From: Candidatus Bathyarchaeota archaeon
GTDB lineage: Archaea > Thermoproteota > Bathyarchaeia > Bathyarchaeales > DTEX01
NCBI GenBank assembly: GCA_018396435.1
Contig: JAGTRG010000010.1
Location: forward strand, 1-34,759
Direction: 5' to 3'
DNA length: 34,759 nucleotides
The notes beneath the pieces are model-generated. The model did not search any database, had not been told where the DNA came from, and was given only the letters and a program-made list of their open reading frames with translations. The position numbers and the translations under genes are program-made. Positions 1 through 9,577 of the stretch are shown piece after piece. Every line of letters begins with the position of its first letter. Position 1 is the first letter of the stretch.

Positions 1-18
1 ATGTAAGGAGGTTCTACC

Positions 19-1089
19 TTGCAAAGCAGTATGGAAGAAGATTTAACCCCTAGGGAAAGGTGGCTGGCTACTTTAAGGAGAAGAAGACCTGACAGAATTC
101 CAATGGATTACTGGGGTACAAGGGAGGTTACTGATGCACTTAAGAAGCATTTGGGATGTAAAAGCCTGAGAGAAATGTATGAGCGCTTGCATATAGACGC
201 TGTCATAACGGTTTGGCCCAAATATGTTGGGCCGCCGATACCTGAGGATTCAGACGTGTATGGTTGCCGCTATAGGGACATTAAATATAAGTCAGGTATC
301 TACAGGGAATGCGTCTACCATCCCTTAGCCAAATATAGAACTGTTGAAGAGATTAAGAAAAACTATAGTTGGCCAACCGTCGACCTATATGATTATTCAG
401 TTATCCCTGAGCAGATAGCTGGATGGGAGGACTATCCAGTTCAGGGCGGCGGGTCGGAGCCATTCTTAACCTATAAGAACCTACGTGGGCAGATGCAGGC
501 ATACATTGACCTAATAGTTAACCCGGAGATTGTGCATTACTGTCTTGACAAACTGTTTGATTTCTGCTATGAAAACACGAAGCTTATTTATGAACAGATC
601 CCGGGCAAAGTTCTGCTCTCGTATGTCGCTGAGGATTTCGGATCGCAGATGGGGCTATTATATTCGCCGAAGCAGATTAAGGAATTCTTTCTGCCGAGAA
701 TGAAGCGCATGATTGACTTAGCCCATCACCACTGTGTTTACGCATTTTTCCACAGCGATGGATCGATCAGAAAGATTATTCCAGACATGATTGAGGCCGG
801 CATAGACGTCCTAAATCCAATCCAATGGAGATGTATAGATATGGATCGGGAAGAGCTTAAAAGAGAGTTCGGCGGCAAAGTTGTATTTCACGGCGGAATG
901 GATAATCAGCAAACGCTGCCCTTCGGATCGGAGGAGGATGTTCGGCGAGAGGTTAGGGATAATATTCGCATACTTGGTAGGGGAGGCGGATACGTACTTG
1001 CGCCATGCCATAACATACAACCCATCACGCCTATACGGAACATACTAGCCATGTACGATGAAGGCTACAGGTACGGCCGAAACGTTTAA
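19..1089 (+). CDS. Uroporphyrinogen decarboxylase (UroD/MtaA-like) family protein
   Basis: ORF of 356 aa; N-terminal TPRERWLATLRRRRPDRIPMDYWG, HSDGSIRKIIPDMIEAGIDVLNPIQ and GGYVLAPCHNIQP match the UroD/corrinoid methyltransferase family pattern. Confidence 0.85.
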   Translation: MQSSMEEDLTPRERWLATLRRRRPDRIPMDYWGTREVTDALKKHLGCKSLREMYERLHIDAVITVWPKYVGPPIPEDSDVYGCRYRDIKYKSGIYRECVYHPLAKYRTVEEIKKNYSWPTVDLYDYSVIPEQIAGWEDYPVQGGGSEPFLTYKNLRGQMQAYIDLIVNPEIVHYCLDKLFDFCYENTKLIYEQIPGKVLLSYVAEDFGSQMGLLYSPKQIKEFFLPRMKRMIDLAHHHCVYAFFHSDGSIRKIIPDMIEAGIDVLNPIQWRCIDMDREELKREFGGKVVFHGGMDNQQTLPFGSEEDVRREVRDNIRILGRGGGYVLAPCHNIQPITPIRNILAMYDEGYRYGRNV

Positions 1090-1129
1090 GATGCAAGAAA
1101 CGATGAGAGAAGCAAATGGGGATCTGGGA

Positions 1130-2779
1130 ATGGAAAATACATTAAAGGCTCTAATTGCCTCCTCCATCATCATTCTCTTAATTTTCGGGTTGGTGGTTTA
1201 TGCGCAGCTAACACTTACGCAGAAACCCATCGTCAAATTAGCTACAACAACAAGCGTGTACGATTCCGGATTGCTGGAAAGCATACTTCCAAAGTTTGAG
1301 TCGAAATACGGCGTTGAGATTTGGATATTAACAGCAGGTTCAGGTCAAGCCCTAGAGATAGCCAAAAGAGGAGACGCTGACATAGTTCTTGCGCATTCAA
1401 GGGACTTAGAAGTTGACTTTGTTAAGGGCGGTTACGGCATCCATCGCATCGGACTAATGTACAATAGCTTTCTAATAGTTGGACCGCGCGATGACCCCGT
1501 CGGAATAAATGGGTTGATAAATGCCACAGAAGCTTTCAAAAAAATCTCTGGGAAAGGAGCGTTGGAGAAAGGAAAAGGAATATTGTTCATTTCTCGGGCT
1601 GACTTCTCAGGTACGCATATGATGGAGCTAAGCATATGGAGCAGGGTCGGCAGAATCCCCTTCTCAAGCGGAGACGCATGGTACATCGAGGCTAATACAG
1701 GTATGGGCGCAGTTCTACGCATGGCAAACGAGAAGGGAGCATACACCTTAGTTGATAGGGGAACATGGCTTTCATTCAGAAATCAACTCACTGGGCTAAC
1801 CGTCCTAGTTGAAAAGGATCCGTCGCTGATAAATCCATACAGTTTAATACTTATCAATCCTGAAAGAAACCCCCATGTAAACTTTAAGGGAGCGTTGACG
1901 CTAGCCATCTTCCTTATCTCGGATGAGGGGCAGAAACTGATAGAGAGCTTCAAAAAGAACGGTGAGGAATTATTTAAGCCGCTGTCCCAAAATATTGATC
2001 TGGCAACGGAGATCGGCTTCCCGAATCAGGCGGAGGAGCTTCTGTGGTATAGATCTCAAGCAGAACATGTGGAAGTTAAGGATGGGGAGACCGCTCAGAG
2101 AACATTTCTAGGCGAAATCCTAAATATAACCCTCCTCTCCCTTACGGTATCACTCTCAGCTGTTTCAATAGGCGCATTAATAGGCGTACCATTAGGAGCA
2201 TTTCTAGGTCTAAGAAGATTTAGAGGAAAACATGCAATATTACGCTTCACGGAAGTAGCGCTGAAAAGCTTTGTTAACACGCTTATGGGTCTTCCTCCGG
2301 TTGTAGCAGGCTTACTAATTTACTTGCTGTTTAACAGATCTGGCCCGTTTGGCTTTCTAGGATTGCTTTATACGCCTATTGCCATGATGATAACTCAGCT
2401 CATACTAGTTGTGCCGGTGATCGTTGGCGTAACAATGTCCACAGTTGTAAGCATTGAGAAACCTATCAGGGAAAGAGCGCTATCGCTCGGCGCAACAGAT
2501 AGGCAGGCAACATGGATAATCCTCAGAGAAGCGCGCACCGGCATTTTAACAGCAATAATTGTGGCTCTCGGAGCCGCAATATCCGAGGTCGGCGGGATAA
2601 TGATAGCCGGCGGAAACATAAGGTGGGCGACAAGAACTCTGACAACAGCCATAATCACTGAGGTTGAGCTCGGCAACTTCACGATGGCAACAGTTCTGGG
2701 CGTAATTCTGCTGATCATCGCATTTATTATAAACCTTGCGCTTACAGTAATCCAAATTAGGGCGTCTAGGGGACAATAG
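1130..2779 (+). CDS. Tungstate-type ABC transporter, fused substrate-binding protein and permease (TupA-TupB fusion)
   Basis: ORF 1058-2779; likely start ATG 1130 (MENTLKALIASSIIILLIFGL membrane anchor). N-half LATTTSVYDSGLLESILPKFESKYG...GSGQALEIAKRGDADIVLAHS is TupA-like; C-half has multi-TM permease with EAA-like loop (RERALSLGATDRQATWIILREARTGILTA...SEVGGIMIAGGNIRWATRTLTTAI). Confidence 0.88.
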   Translation: MENTLKALIASSIIILLIFGLVVYAQLTLTQKPIVKLATTTSVYDSGLLESILPKFESKYGVEIWILTAGSGQALEIAKRGDADIVLAHSRDLEVDFVKGGYGIHRIGLMYNSFLIVGPRDDPVGINGLINATEAFKKISGKGALEKGKGILFISRADFSGTHMMELSIWSRVGRIPFSSGDAWYIEANTGMGAVLRMANEKGAYTLVDRGTWLSFRNQLTGLTVLVEKDPSLINPYSLILINPERNPHVNFKGALTLAIFLISDEGQKLIESFKKNGEELFKPLSQNIDLATEIGFPNQAEELLWYRSQAEHVEVKDGETAQRTFLGEILNITLLSLTVSLSAVSIGALIGVPLGAFLGLRRFRGKHAILRFTEVALKSFVNTLMGLPPVVAGLLIYLLFNRSGPFGFLGLLYTPIAMMITQLILVVPVIVGVTMSTVVSIEKPIRERALSLGATDRQATWIILREARTGILTAIIVALGAAISEVGGIMIAGGNIRWATRTLTTAIITEVELGNFTMATVLGVILLIIAFIINLALTVIQIRASRGQ

Positions 2780-2787
2780 ATTCTAAA

Positions 2788-3861
2788 ATGTCGCTCCACG
2801 TTGAAGCTCGAGAAGTCTGCAAAGAATATTCTGGAAGAAGGGTTCTGGATAACGTCAGCTTTAGCGTAAAGTATGGTGAAATCTTCACGCTGGTTGGACC
2901 GAATGGGGCTGGAAAAACAACATTGCTTAGAATTTTAGACATGCTGGATGAGCCGACCAGCGGGGAAGTTTGGATTGAAGGATCCAAGATTGACTATTCT
3001 GGAAAAGATAGGCATTTAATACGTAGAAAAATAGGTTTTGTCCCGCAGAAACCTACGCTCTTTAACGCCAGCGTATTCGAGAATATAGCCTACAGCCTAA
3101 GGTTTAGGGGTCTAGATGAGAAAAGCATAAAGAGAAGTGTGAAAGAGGCTCTTGAAGCAGTCAAATTGAATGATTTTGAACGGAGGAACGCTTTAACCTT
3201 ATCCGGGGGTGAAGCTCAAAGAGTTTCCTTAGCTCAAACCTTAGTTGCGAATCCGCCGCTGCTGCTCCTAGATGAACCAACCTCAAACCTTGATCCAAAA
3301 AGCACATCAATAATAGAGGAAGCGTTGCTTCACGCTAACAGGGAGAATAAAACAACGATAATAATGACTAGCCATGATATTCTGCAAGTTGAGCACATGG
3401 CTGATCGCATAGCAATGATTAACGAAGGGCGGATAGAGAAGATAGGAACCTTCCATGAGATTTTTAGCAAGCCTTTAAAGGATTCAGCAAGGTTCATGAG
3501 GACCGAAAATGTGTTCTCAGGCTTCTCAACAGTAACAAGCGATGGAACCTCAATTGTTGATTTGGGCAATGGGCTGAAAATAGAGGCGACGTTCAGAAGA
3601 ACCGGCGAGGTCAGAGTCTATGTACCGCCTGAAAGCATAATTCTCCTAACCCAAAGTGTTCCATCCAGCGCAAGAAATATTTTCGAGGGCTCCATCACTC
3701 AGATAATGGACATGGGATCCCTAGTTAGGCTTAGGATTAAAACCAGAGGCGGAAAATCTCTCACAGTTCAAATAACTAAAAAATCATTCAATGAGATGGG
3801 TCTTAACATAGGCTCATGGGTCTTCGTGGCTTTCAAAGCATCTTCCGTGGAGTTAATTTAA
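2788..3861 (+). CDS. Tungstate/molybdate-type ABC transporter ATP-binding protein with C-terminal TOBE-like domain
   Basis: Walker A GPNGAGKT, signature LSGGEAQR, Walker B LLLLDEPTSNLDP; C-terminal region resembles TOBE. Directly downstream of fused TupAB. Confidence 0.88.
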   Translation: MSLHVEAREVCKEYSGRRVLDNVSFSVKYGEIFTLVGPNGAGKTTLLRILDMLDEPTSGEVWIEGSKIDYSGKDRHLIRRKIGFVPQKPTLFNASVFENIAYSLRFRGLDEKSIKRSVKEALEAVKLNDFERRNALTLSGGEAQRVSLAQTLVANPPLLLLDEPTSNLDPKSTSIIEEALLHANRENKTTIIMTSHDILQVEHMADRIAMINEGRIEKIGTFHEIFSKPLKDSARFMRTENVFSGFSTVTSDGTSIVDLGNGLKIEATFRRTGEVRVYVPPESIILLTQSVPSSARNIFEGSITQIMDMGSLVRLRIKTRGGKSLTVQITKKSFNEMGLNIGSWVFVAFKASSVELI

Positions 3862-3974
3862 AAATAGTGTGGGTTGGAAAGCGAATGCCCTCATGCTTCA
3901 GCCATAGGTAGTTAACGCTTATTTTTCCCATAAATATTTATTTTTCCTCTCCTTCTAAAAACAAGGTAGAGAAC

Positions 3975-5396
3975 TTGAAGAAAGTTAGAGAATTCCTGAA
4001 AAATCTAATGAAAAACCCGTATTTTTTAGGGTTTGTAAGCCTTCTATGGCTTCTTTTCAGATCTGGAACTAAACCATCACGCATCACCTATCCATGTCAA
4101 AGGGCCTCTGCGACCATAAGTTTCCACCTTCTAATATATCCGCTTCTCATGCCGGTATTTATCTTTCTTAAAAAGTTCCTGAAGATATCGTCTCGCGCTC
4201 AAAGGGTTTCCGGCAGAAGGGTTTTATCCGTTTTCCTAGTATCCTTATCACTAGTAGTTTCGGTCTTGGCGGTTTACGCTAACATAATTATCAATCCCGG
4301 GGCAGTGTTAAGTGAGCGGGCGGCATCAACCGGGAGGAAAACCACGGTTTCATTGGTACGTGTTAACGGCGGCTCACTTGAAGAATCGCTAAGGGAAGCC
4401 ATCAATCTTATAGGCGGAATTGACTATTACATACCGCCGCGGTCGAAGATTCTCATCAAACCAAACATTGTTAGAAATCAGAAGCCACCGGACACAACGG
4501 ATCCGGCCATAGTTGAAGCATTAATCAACATTATAAGACGGAAAAATCCATCTGTAATCTGGATAGCGGATGGAAGCGGCGAGGGTAACACTCTTGAAAA
4601 CTTTAAGTCTTTAGGCTATTTGCCGGTTGCTGAGAGAACCGGGGCCATACTTGTTGACCTAAATTACGGCGAAATGATCAACGTATCTGTTCCAGGAGGG
4701 GGAGTTATCTTCAACAGCTTCCTATTTAACCGCATAGTTATGGAGGCTGATGTCTTCATATCTTTAGCATGCATGAAAACTCACAGTCAAGCCGTTGTGA
4801 CATTAACGATGAAGAACCTCATAGGAATAGCCCCCGGCTCAATATATGGATATCCACCCAGCCCAACAAAATGGATTCTGCATGAAAAAGCGGAAGAGAA
4901 GGGTGATCAGTACATGGCGGGCGTAATAGTTGATCTATGCAGGGCTAGAAAAATCGACCTAGCAATAATCGATGGCAGAACCGCCATGGAAGGACAAGGA
5001 CCGCATGAAGGCGACCCTGTGAAACTCGACTTGTTAATAGTTGGCGCGGATCCGGTTGCAACTGACACCGTTGCATCCGCAATAATGGGCTTTGACCCGG
5101 AGAAGGTGCCAACCCTGCGTCTCGCCAACCAGCTAGGGCTTGGGACAAACAATTTACATGAAATTGAGATTAAAGGCGAGAGAATTGAGGAGTCTTGTTA
5201 CCCATTTAAACCAGCGGCAGGACATGGAAACTTCCAGCTATTTTCAACGATTGAACGTGAACTCTACAGGTGGAGAATAAACCTAGCCTACATCAGCGCA
5301 GCCCTTTGGATCATAACATTATTAACCGTGGGAAGCATAAAAACGAGAAGACAAAGAAGGCAGCAACACTACAGGCTAAACGCTATACTAAACTAA
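3975..5396 (+). CDS. DUF362 domain protein with membrane segments
   Basis: 473 aa; ILIKPNIVRNQKPPDTTDPAIVEALI, CMKTHSQAVVTLTMKNLIG, AIIDGRTAMEGQGPHEG are DUF362 hallmarks; N-terminal SGTKPSRITYPCQRAS and TM helices at both ends. Confidence 0.82.
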   Translation: MKKVREFLKNLMKNPYFLGFVSLLWLLFRSGTKPSRITYPCQRASATISFHLLIYPLLMPVFIFLKKFLKISSRAQRVSGRRVLSVFLVSLSLVVSVLAVYANIIINPGAVLSERAASTGRKTTVSLVRVNGGSLEESLREAINLIGGIDYYIPPRSKILIKPNIVRNQKPPDTTDPAIVEALINIIRRKNPSVIWIADGSGEGNTLENFKSLGYLPVAERTGAILVDLNYGEMINVSVPGGGVIFNSFLFNRIVMEADVFISLACMKTHSQAVVTLTMKNLIGIAPGSIYGYPPSPTKWILHEKAEEKGDQYMAGVIVDLCRARKIDLAIIDGRTAMEGQGPHEGDPVKLDLLIVGADPVATDTVASAIMGFDPEKVPTLRLANQLGLGTNNLHEIEIKGERIEESCYPFKPAAGHGNFQLFSTIERELYRWRINLAYISAALWIITLLTVGSIKTRRQRRQQHYRLNAILN

Positions 5397-5436
5397 AAAT
5401 ATAAGAGAAACCAAACAAATATTCTACATGAAAAGC

Positions 5437-5570
5437 GGGCCGGTAGTCTAGCTGGTTAGGACGTCGCCCTCACAAATGGTGAAAAATCCGCCCTATGCAG
5501 AAACCAATTAAAAATGCCAAGCCATAGAGATCGGCGAAGATCGCCGGTTCGAATCCGGCCCGGCCCACCA
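5437..5570 (+). tRNA. tRNA-Val(CAC) with 57-nt canonical 37/38 intron (approx. 5475-5531), CCA encoded
   Basis: Acceptor GGGCCGG/CCGGCCC, D-arm GTCTAGCTGGTTAGGAC, anticodon stem TCGCC/GGCGA with loop CTCACA|intron|C, T-arm GCCGG TTCGAAT CCGGC, ACCA 3' end. Confidence 0.9.
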
Positions 5571-5779
5571 CCTCTCGGGTTCTTTAAGCATAAGAGTTCA
5601 TTTAATTTTTTAGTGGGCACAGGTTAGTTGGGCTATCTGCTCGAGGATGTTGATGTTGGCGTTAGTTTAAGAATGTTACTAGAGGTCTCTAGGGTTACAT
5701 TCCTTCTCGACCCTTCTCTGCTTTCACCCTTTGATGCCTCAATCCGCTGAATGGAAGATTCATAATTTTCTTTAATATT

Positions 5780-6049
5780 TTAGACTTCAGCCCTTTTGTT
5801 TTCAAGCCATTCTTTAATGAACTTTAAGTTTGCCACGGTCTTAGGGATGAATCCGGAGTAGGGTAGGCTACTTCTATAGCCTTCTTCTACCCCACTTATG
5901 ATATCATTGAAGTTTTCTTTAGTTAAATTTTTTATTTGTTCTTTAAGTTTTTCAAAATTCTCTATGGCTTCTCCGACTTCACGTGAGAAATATTTGTATC
6001 GGCTTAGCTCCTCTATGCATTCATTAATTTTATCCTCAATTTCAGACAT
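5780..6049 (-). CDS. Small helical/coiled-coil protein of unknown function
   Basis: ORF 5780-6208; internal ATG at 6049 (MSEIEDKINECIEELSRYKYFSREVGEAIENFEKLKEQIKNLTKEN) is a more plausible start than the listed one. Confidence 0.5.
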   Translation of the reverse strand: MSEIEDKINECIEELSRYKYFSREVGEAIENFEKLKEQIKNLTKENFNDIISGVEEGYRSSLPYSGFIPKTVANLKFIKEWLENKRAEV

Positions 6050-6231
6050 AAATTTACACCTCTCAAGCAATAAGTGATATGAATGACTATTTATTAAAAA
6101 TTTGCGAGCTACTGATTGACTTCTAATTGTGTTTTGTTTTTCACCGTTTTTGGGCAAAATCTTTTTAATAAATAAGAATAATGATTCAGTTTGAACAGTG
6201 CGTAGCATAATATAATGTTTGGGGGCTCTTC

Positions 6232-7605
6232 ATGGTTAAAGTTAAGATAGGCGTAATAGGCGCTGGAAGCATCGCATGGTCTGCAACTTTAGTGCGCGAC
6301 CTCTCTTTAACAAAAGAGCTGTGGGGCAGCACCATCGCACTTATGGACATAAATGAGGAGCGCCTAGATTACATATACATGGCTGCGAAAAGATACGCTT
6401 CTGAGGTTAAGGCTGACTTAAAGTTCGAGAAGACCTTAGACTCACGTGAGGCTGTGAAAGACGCTGATTTCGTAATAAATACGGCTATGGCTGGTGGACA
6501 TCAATACTATGAGAAGATGAGAGCTATTTCTGAAAAACATGGATACTATAGGGGAATCAACAGCGTAGAATGGAACATGGTTTCAGATTATCATACTATT
6601 TGGGGTTATTACCAATTTAAACTGATGATGAAGATAGCGAGGGAGATAGAGGACTTAAGCCCAAACGCGTGGCTACTCCTACTCGCAAACCCAGTGTTCG
6701 AGGGCACAACCCTTCTCTCAAGGGAAACTAAAGTTAACGTGATAGGTCTATGCCATGGGCATCTGGGATACCAAGAAATAGCGGAAGCTTTAGGTTTAGA
6801 CGTGAAAAAAGTTGACTTCGAAGCGATAGGTTTCAATCACCTCATTTGGTTAACCAAATTCCTCTACGAAGATAAAGATGCCTATCCGCTTCTGGATGAG
6901 TGGATTGAGAAGGAGATTGAGAAGTACTGGAAAAGGTGGCGGAGAAGACAGAAGAATCCCTTTGACATACAAATGTCACCTGCGGCAATAGACATGTATA
7001 AGATGTACGGGCTATTTCCAGTAGGAGACTCAGTGAGAGAGGGCACATGGAAGTATCACTGGAACTTAAGGACAAAAAAGAACTGGTTTGGGCCGACCGG
7101 CGGACCGGACTCGGAAATCGGCTGGAAAATATACTTAGATAATCATGAGAAATGGCTTAACCGTGCCATTGAAGCCATACGCGACACTAAGAAACCATTA
7201 ACAAAGCTTCTACCTCCAAAAGTGAGCCAGGAATCCGTTGTGCCGATAATCAGCTCCATAGCGAATGATAAGAAGGGCACATATCAAGTGAATGTGCTAA
7301 ATAAGGGCGTGATCAGCGGCATCCCCAACGATGTAGCCGTTGAGATCCCAGCCGAAGTGAGTGGAAAAGGCGTTCACAGGATACCCGTGAAAGGTTTACC
7401 TAAGCGCATAATGAATTACTCTATTTATCCAAGAATGATGAGGATGGAGTGGGCGCTGGAGGCTTTCCTAGAGGGAGGCAGAGACCTACTCTTCGACTGG
7501 ATAATAATGGACACTAGGACAAAATCCACTAAACAAGTGGAAGAGACTATAAACGACCTACTATCGCTTCCGGAAAATGAAGAGATGGCTAAACACTTCA
7601 AATAA
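6232..7605 (+). CDS. Glycoside hydrolase family 4 (NAD/Mn-dependent alpha-glucosidase/galacturonidase-like)
   Basis: N-terminal Rossmann KIGVIGAGSIAWSATLVRDLSL, DADFVINTAMAGGH, GLCHGH and GFNHLIWL motifs typical of GH4. Confidence 0.85.
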   Translation: MVKVKIGVIGAGSIAWSATLVRDLSLTKELWGSTIALMDINEERLDYIYMAAKRYASEVKADLKFEKTLDSREAVKDADFVINTAMAGGHQYYEKMRAISEKHGYYRGINSVEWNMVSDYHTIWGYYQFKLMMKIAREIEDLSPNAWLLLLANPVFEGTTLLSRETKVNVIGLCHGHLGYQEIAEALGLDVKKVDFEAIGFNHLIWLTKFLYEDKDAYPLLDEWIEKEIEKYWKRWRRRQKNPFDIQMSPAAIDMYKMYGLFPVGDSVREGTWKYHWNLRTKKNWFGPTGGPDSEIGWKIYLDNHEKWLNRAIEAIRDTKKPLTKLLPPKVSQESVVPIISSIANDKKGTYQVNVLNKGVISGIPNDVAVEIPAEVSGKGVHRIPVKGLPKRIMNYSIYPRMMRMEWALEAFLEGGRDLLFDWIIMDTRTKSTKQVEETINDLLSLPENEEMAKHFK

Positions 7606-7877
7606 CCAATTTTTCATTTTCTAATTTTTTATCGCTTGAATCCGCCTCAAATTTTACAGCATCTCATGAATTGCGCATAAAGATTGAAGGATGCTGTTCT
7701 CCACCGAGCAACCATTAAGAACGCAACATACCTATCAATTCAATGATCCTAGACGAACAAGCACACCGGTCCAACAAGCCTCTCATCAACAGAGCTCCAA
7801 TGCAAAAAGTGAAAACAACAAATAAAAATTTAGATTAAACCATAAAATTAACGGATTCAAAATCAGGAGTGAGATAG

Positions 7878-9305
7878 ATGGATGAAACGGAGAGTCTTTA
7901 TCAGGAGCGGTTAAAACGTTATTTAACAGCTATGCATAATGAAAAGCCGGATTGCATTCCAATCCGTCCGTTCGTTGCTGAATTTACCGCGAAGTATGCG
8001 GGTTACACATGCCAAGAGGTGACGCATGATTATAGAAAGGCTTTTGAAGCGGTGCTTAGATGCGCCGTAGATTTTGATTGGGATGCGATTGTGCCCAGCA
8101 TGGTTTATGTATGGACAGGCCTTACGCAAGCTCTTGGACTGAAATACTACGCTATTCCCGGCATTGACATACCTCCCGATACCCCATTTCAATATCTTGA
8201 GCCGCCTGAGGAGAGGGCGTTCATGAAACCGGCCGAGTATGATCTGCTCATAGATGACCCAACATCGTTTTTATACAACGTTTGGCTTCCACGGGTCTCA
8301 AGCGAGATAACATCCGAGGGGTTAGCCTCATATCGAAGCAAGCTTGCTCTTGTAAAAAGCGCTATGGCCATGAACGACTACTTTAATGCTTTAGGGCTGC
8401 AGGTGGAGAGGATGAGGCGGGAGGCGGGAATGGTATCAGCCATATCTGGGATTCTTAAGGCACCGCTTGACATAATTGCTGATAAGCTACGTGGGTATAT
8501 GGGTTTAATCAAGGATCTGCACAAGCAGCCTGGGAAGGTTCTTGAAGCTTGCGAGGCCCTCGCTCCTCACCTAACGAAGGCTGCGCTGATGACCGCTGAC
8601 CCGGAAAAGAAGGTGCCTGTGGCTTTTTGGATGCATAGGAGCTATGTGCCCTTCATAAGCATGAATCATTTTAACAATATTCATTGGCGCACCCTAAGAC
8701 CTATCATTGAAGAAATCTGGAGCCACGGGCATCAAGTACTTTTCTACGCTGAGGGAGATTGGACCCCGCATCTTGACAGATTCGCTGAGCTGCCTATGGG
8801 CAGCATAATCTTCCATATAGATAAAACCGATATTTCTGAGGCGCATAAGAAATTGAAAGACAAATTCTGCCTAAGTGGAGGAGTACCTAACTGGTTACTT
8901 TCCCTCGGAACCCCTGAAGAAGTGCGCCGCTACTGCCAGAAGGTAATTGATAGCTTGGCCTCAGAGGGCGGATACATAATGGACGCATCAGCTATCATTC
9001 AAAATGATGCAAAAACTGAGAATATTAAAGCGATGACTGAATTCACACGTAAATATGGCAAGTATCCTCTAGAAAAATCTCAAGTTTCAGAGCCCAAAAT
9101 TTCTCCCGATGAAAATGAGGATAAAAGTAGCAGCGAACCGTACTCTTCGAAATCAAGGGTTAAACCAGGCATATGTATTCCTTGGGAAGAGAAATGTAAA
9201 GAGTTACCGCGAATCTCTGGCGACGAAAATGTTTTTAAGAGGATCTGGGAGGAAATCGAGTCGTTTGGGTATCTATTCATTTGGCAGATTTTACTTTCCT
9301 TCTAA
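7878..9305 (+). CDS. UroD/corrinoid methyltransferase-like protein (second paralogous family member in window)
   Basis: 475 aa; RLKRYLTAMHNEKPDCIPIRPFVAEFTAKYAG, LFYAEGDWTPHLDRFAELPMGSIIFHID, LSGGVPNWLLSLGTPEEVRRYCQKVID match UroD-fold methyltransferases. Confidence 0.75.
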   Translation: MDETESLYQERLKRYLTAMHNEKPDCIPIRPFVAEFTAKYAGYTCQEVTHDYRKAFEAVLRCAVDFDWDAIVPSMVYVWTGLTQALGLKYYAIPGIDIPPDTPFQYLEPPEERAFMKPAEYDLLIDDPTSFLYNVWLPRVSSEITSEGLASYRSKLALVKSAMAMNDYFNALGLQVERMRREAGMVSAISGILKAPLDIIADKLRGYMGLIKDLHKQPGKVLEACEALAPHLTKAALMTADPEKKVPVAFWMHRSYVPFISMNHFNNIHWRTLRPIIEEIWSHGHQVLFYAEGDWTPHLDRFAELPMGSIIFHIDKTDISEAHKKLKDKFCLSGGVPNWLLSLGTPEEVRRYCQKVIDSLASEGGYIMDASAIIQNDAKTENIKAMTEFTRKYGKYPLEKSQVSEPKISPDENEDKSSSEPYSSKSRVKPGICIPWEEKCKELPRISGDENVFKRIWEEIESFGYLFIWQILLSF

Positions 9306-9390
9306 AAAGCCCGATGCTTGCTGCTACTCCATAGCCCCATTAATGCGGCTTAGGGGACCCTAAATATCCAGTAGGTCCGCTAGAACTGCT

Positions 9391-9445
9391 TGAACCTAGT
9401 GCCCTAATCTCCCGGCATCTTAGCCCCAGCAGCCTACTAGGTTCA
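9391..9445. repeat. 10-bp perfect inverted repeat TGAACCTAGT-N35-ACTAGGTTCA in a long intergenic region
   Basis: 9391-9400 and 9436-9445 are exact reverse complements; followed by a second dyad (ATCCC...GGGAT, about 9448-9468). Confidence 0.6.
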
Positions 9446-9577
9446 TTATCCCAATCCTATATGGGGATGGGAAGCATAAAAGTAAGAGGCGAGGCTGAGT
9501 AATAAAGAATTAAACTGCAAGCTAATGATTTTCAGAGATAAAAATATGGATGATTGAATTTAAGAGGATATTACATA

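Noticed and set aside
2095-2799. Minus-strand ORFs opposite the tungstate transporter (2095-2280, 2395-2799, 2546-2776)
   Set aside because: Fully antisense to a well-supported transporter gene, no recognisable domains, composition mirrors the sense codons.
9109-9363. 84-aa plus ORF overlapping the end of the second UroD gene
   Set aside because: Out of frame with a supported gene and without family features; considered as a frameshifted C-terminus but no clear similarity.
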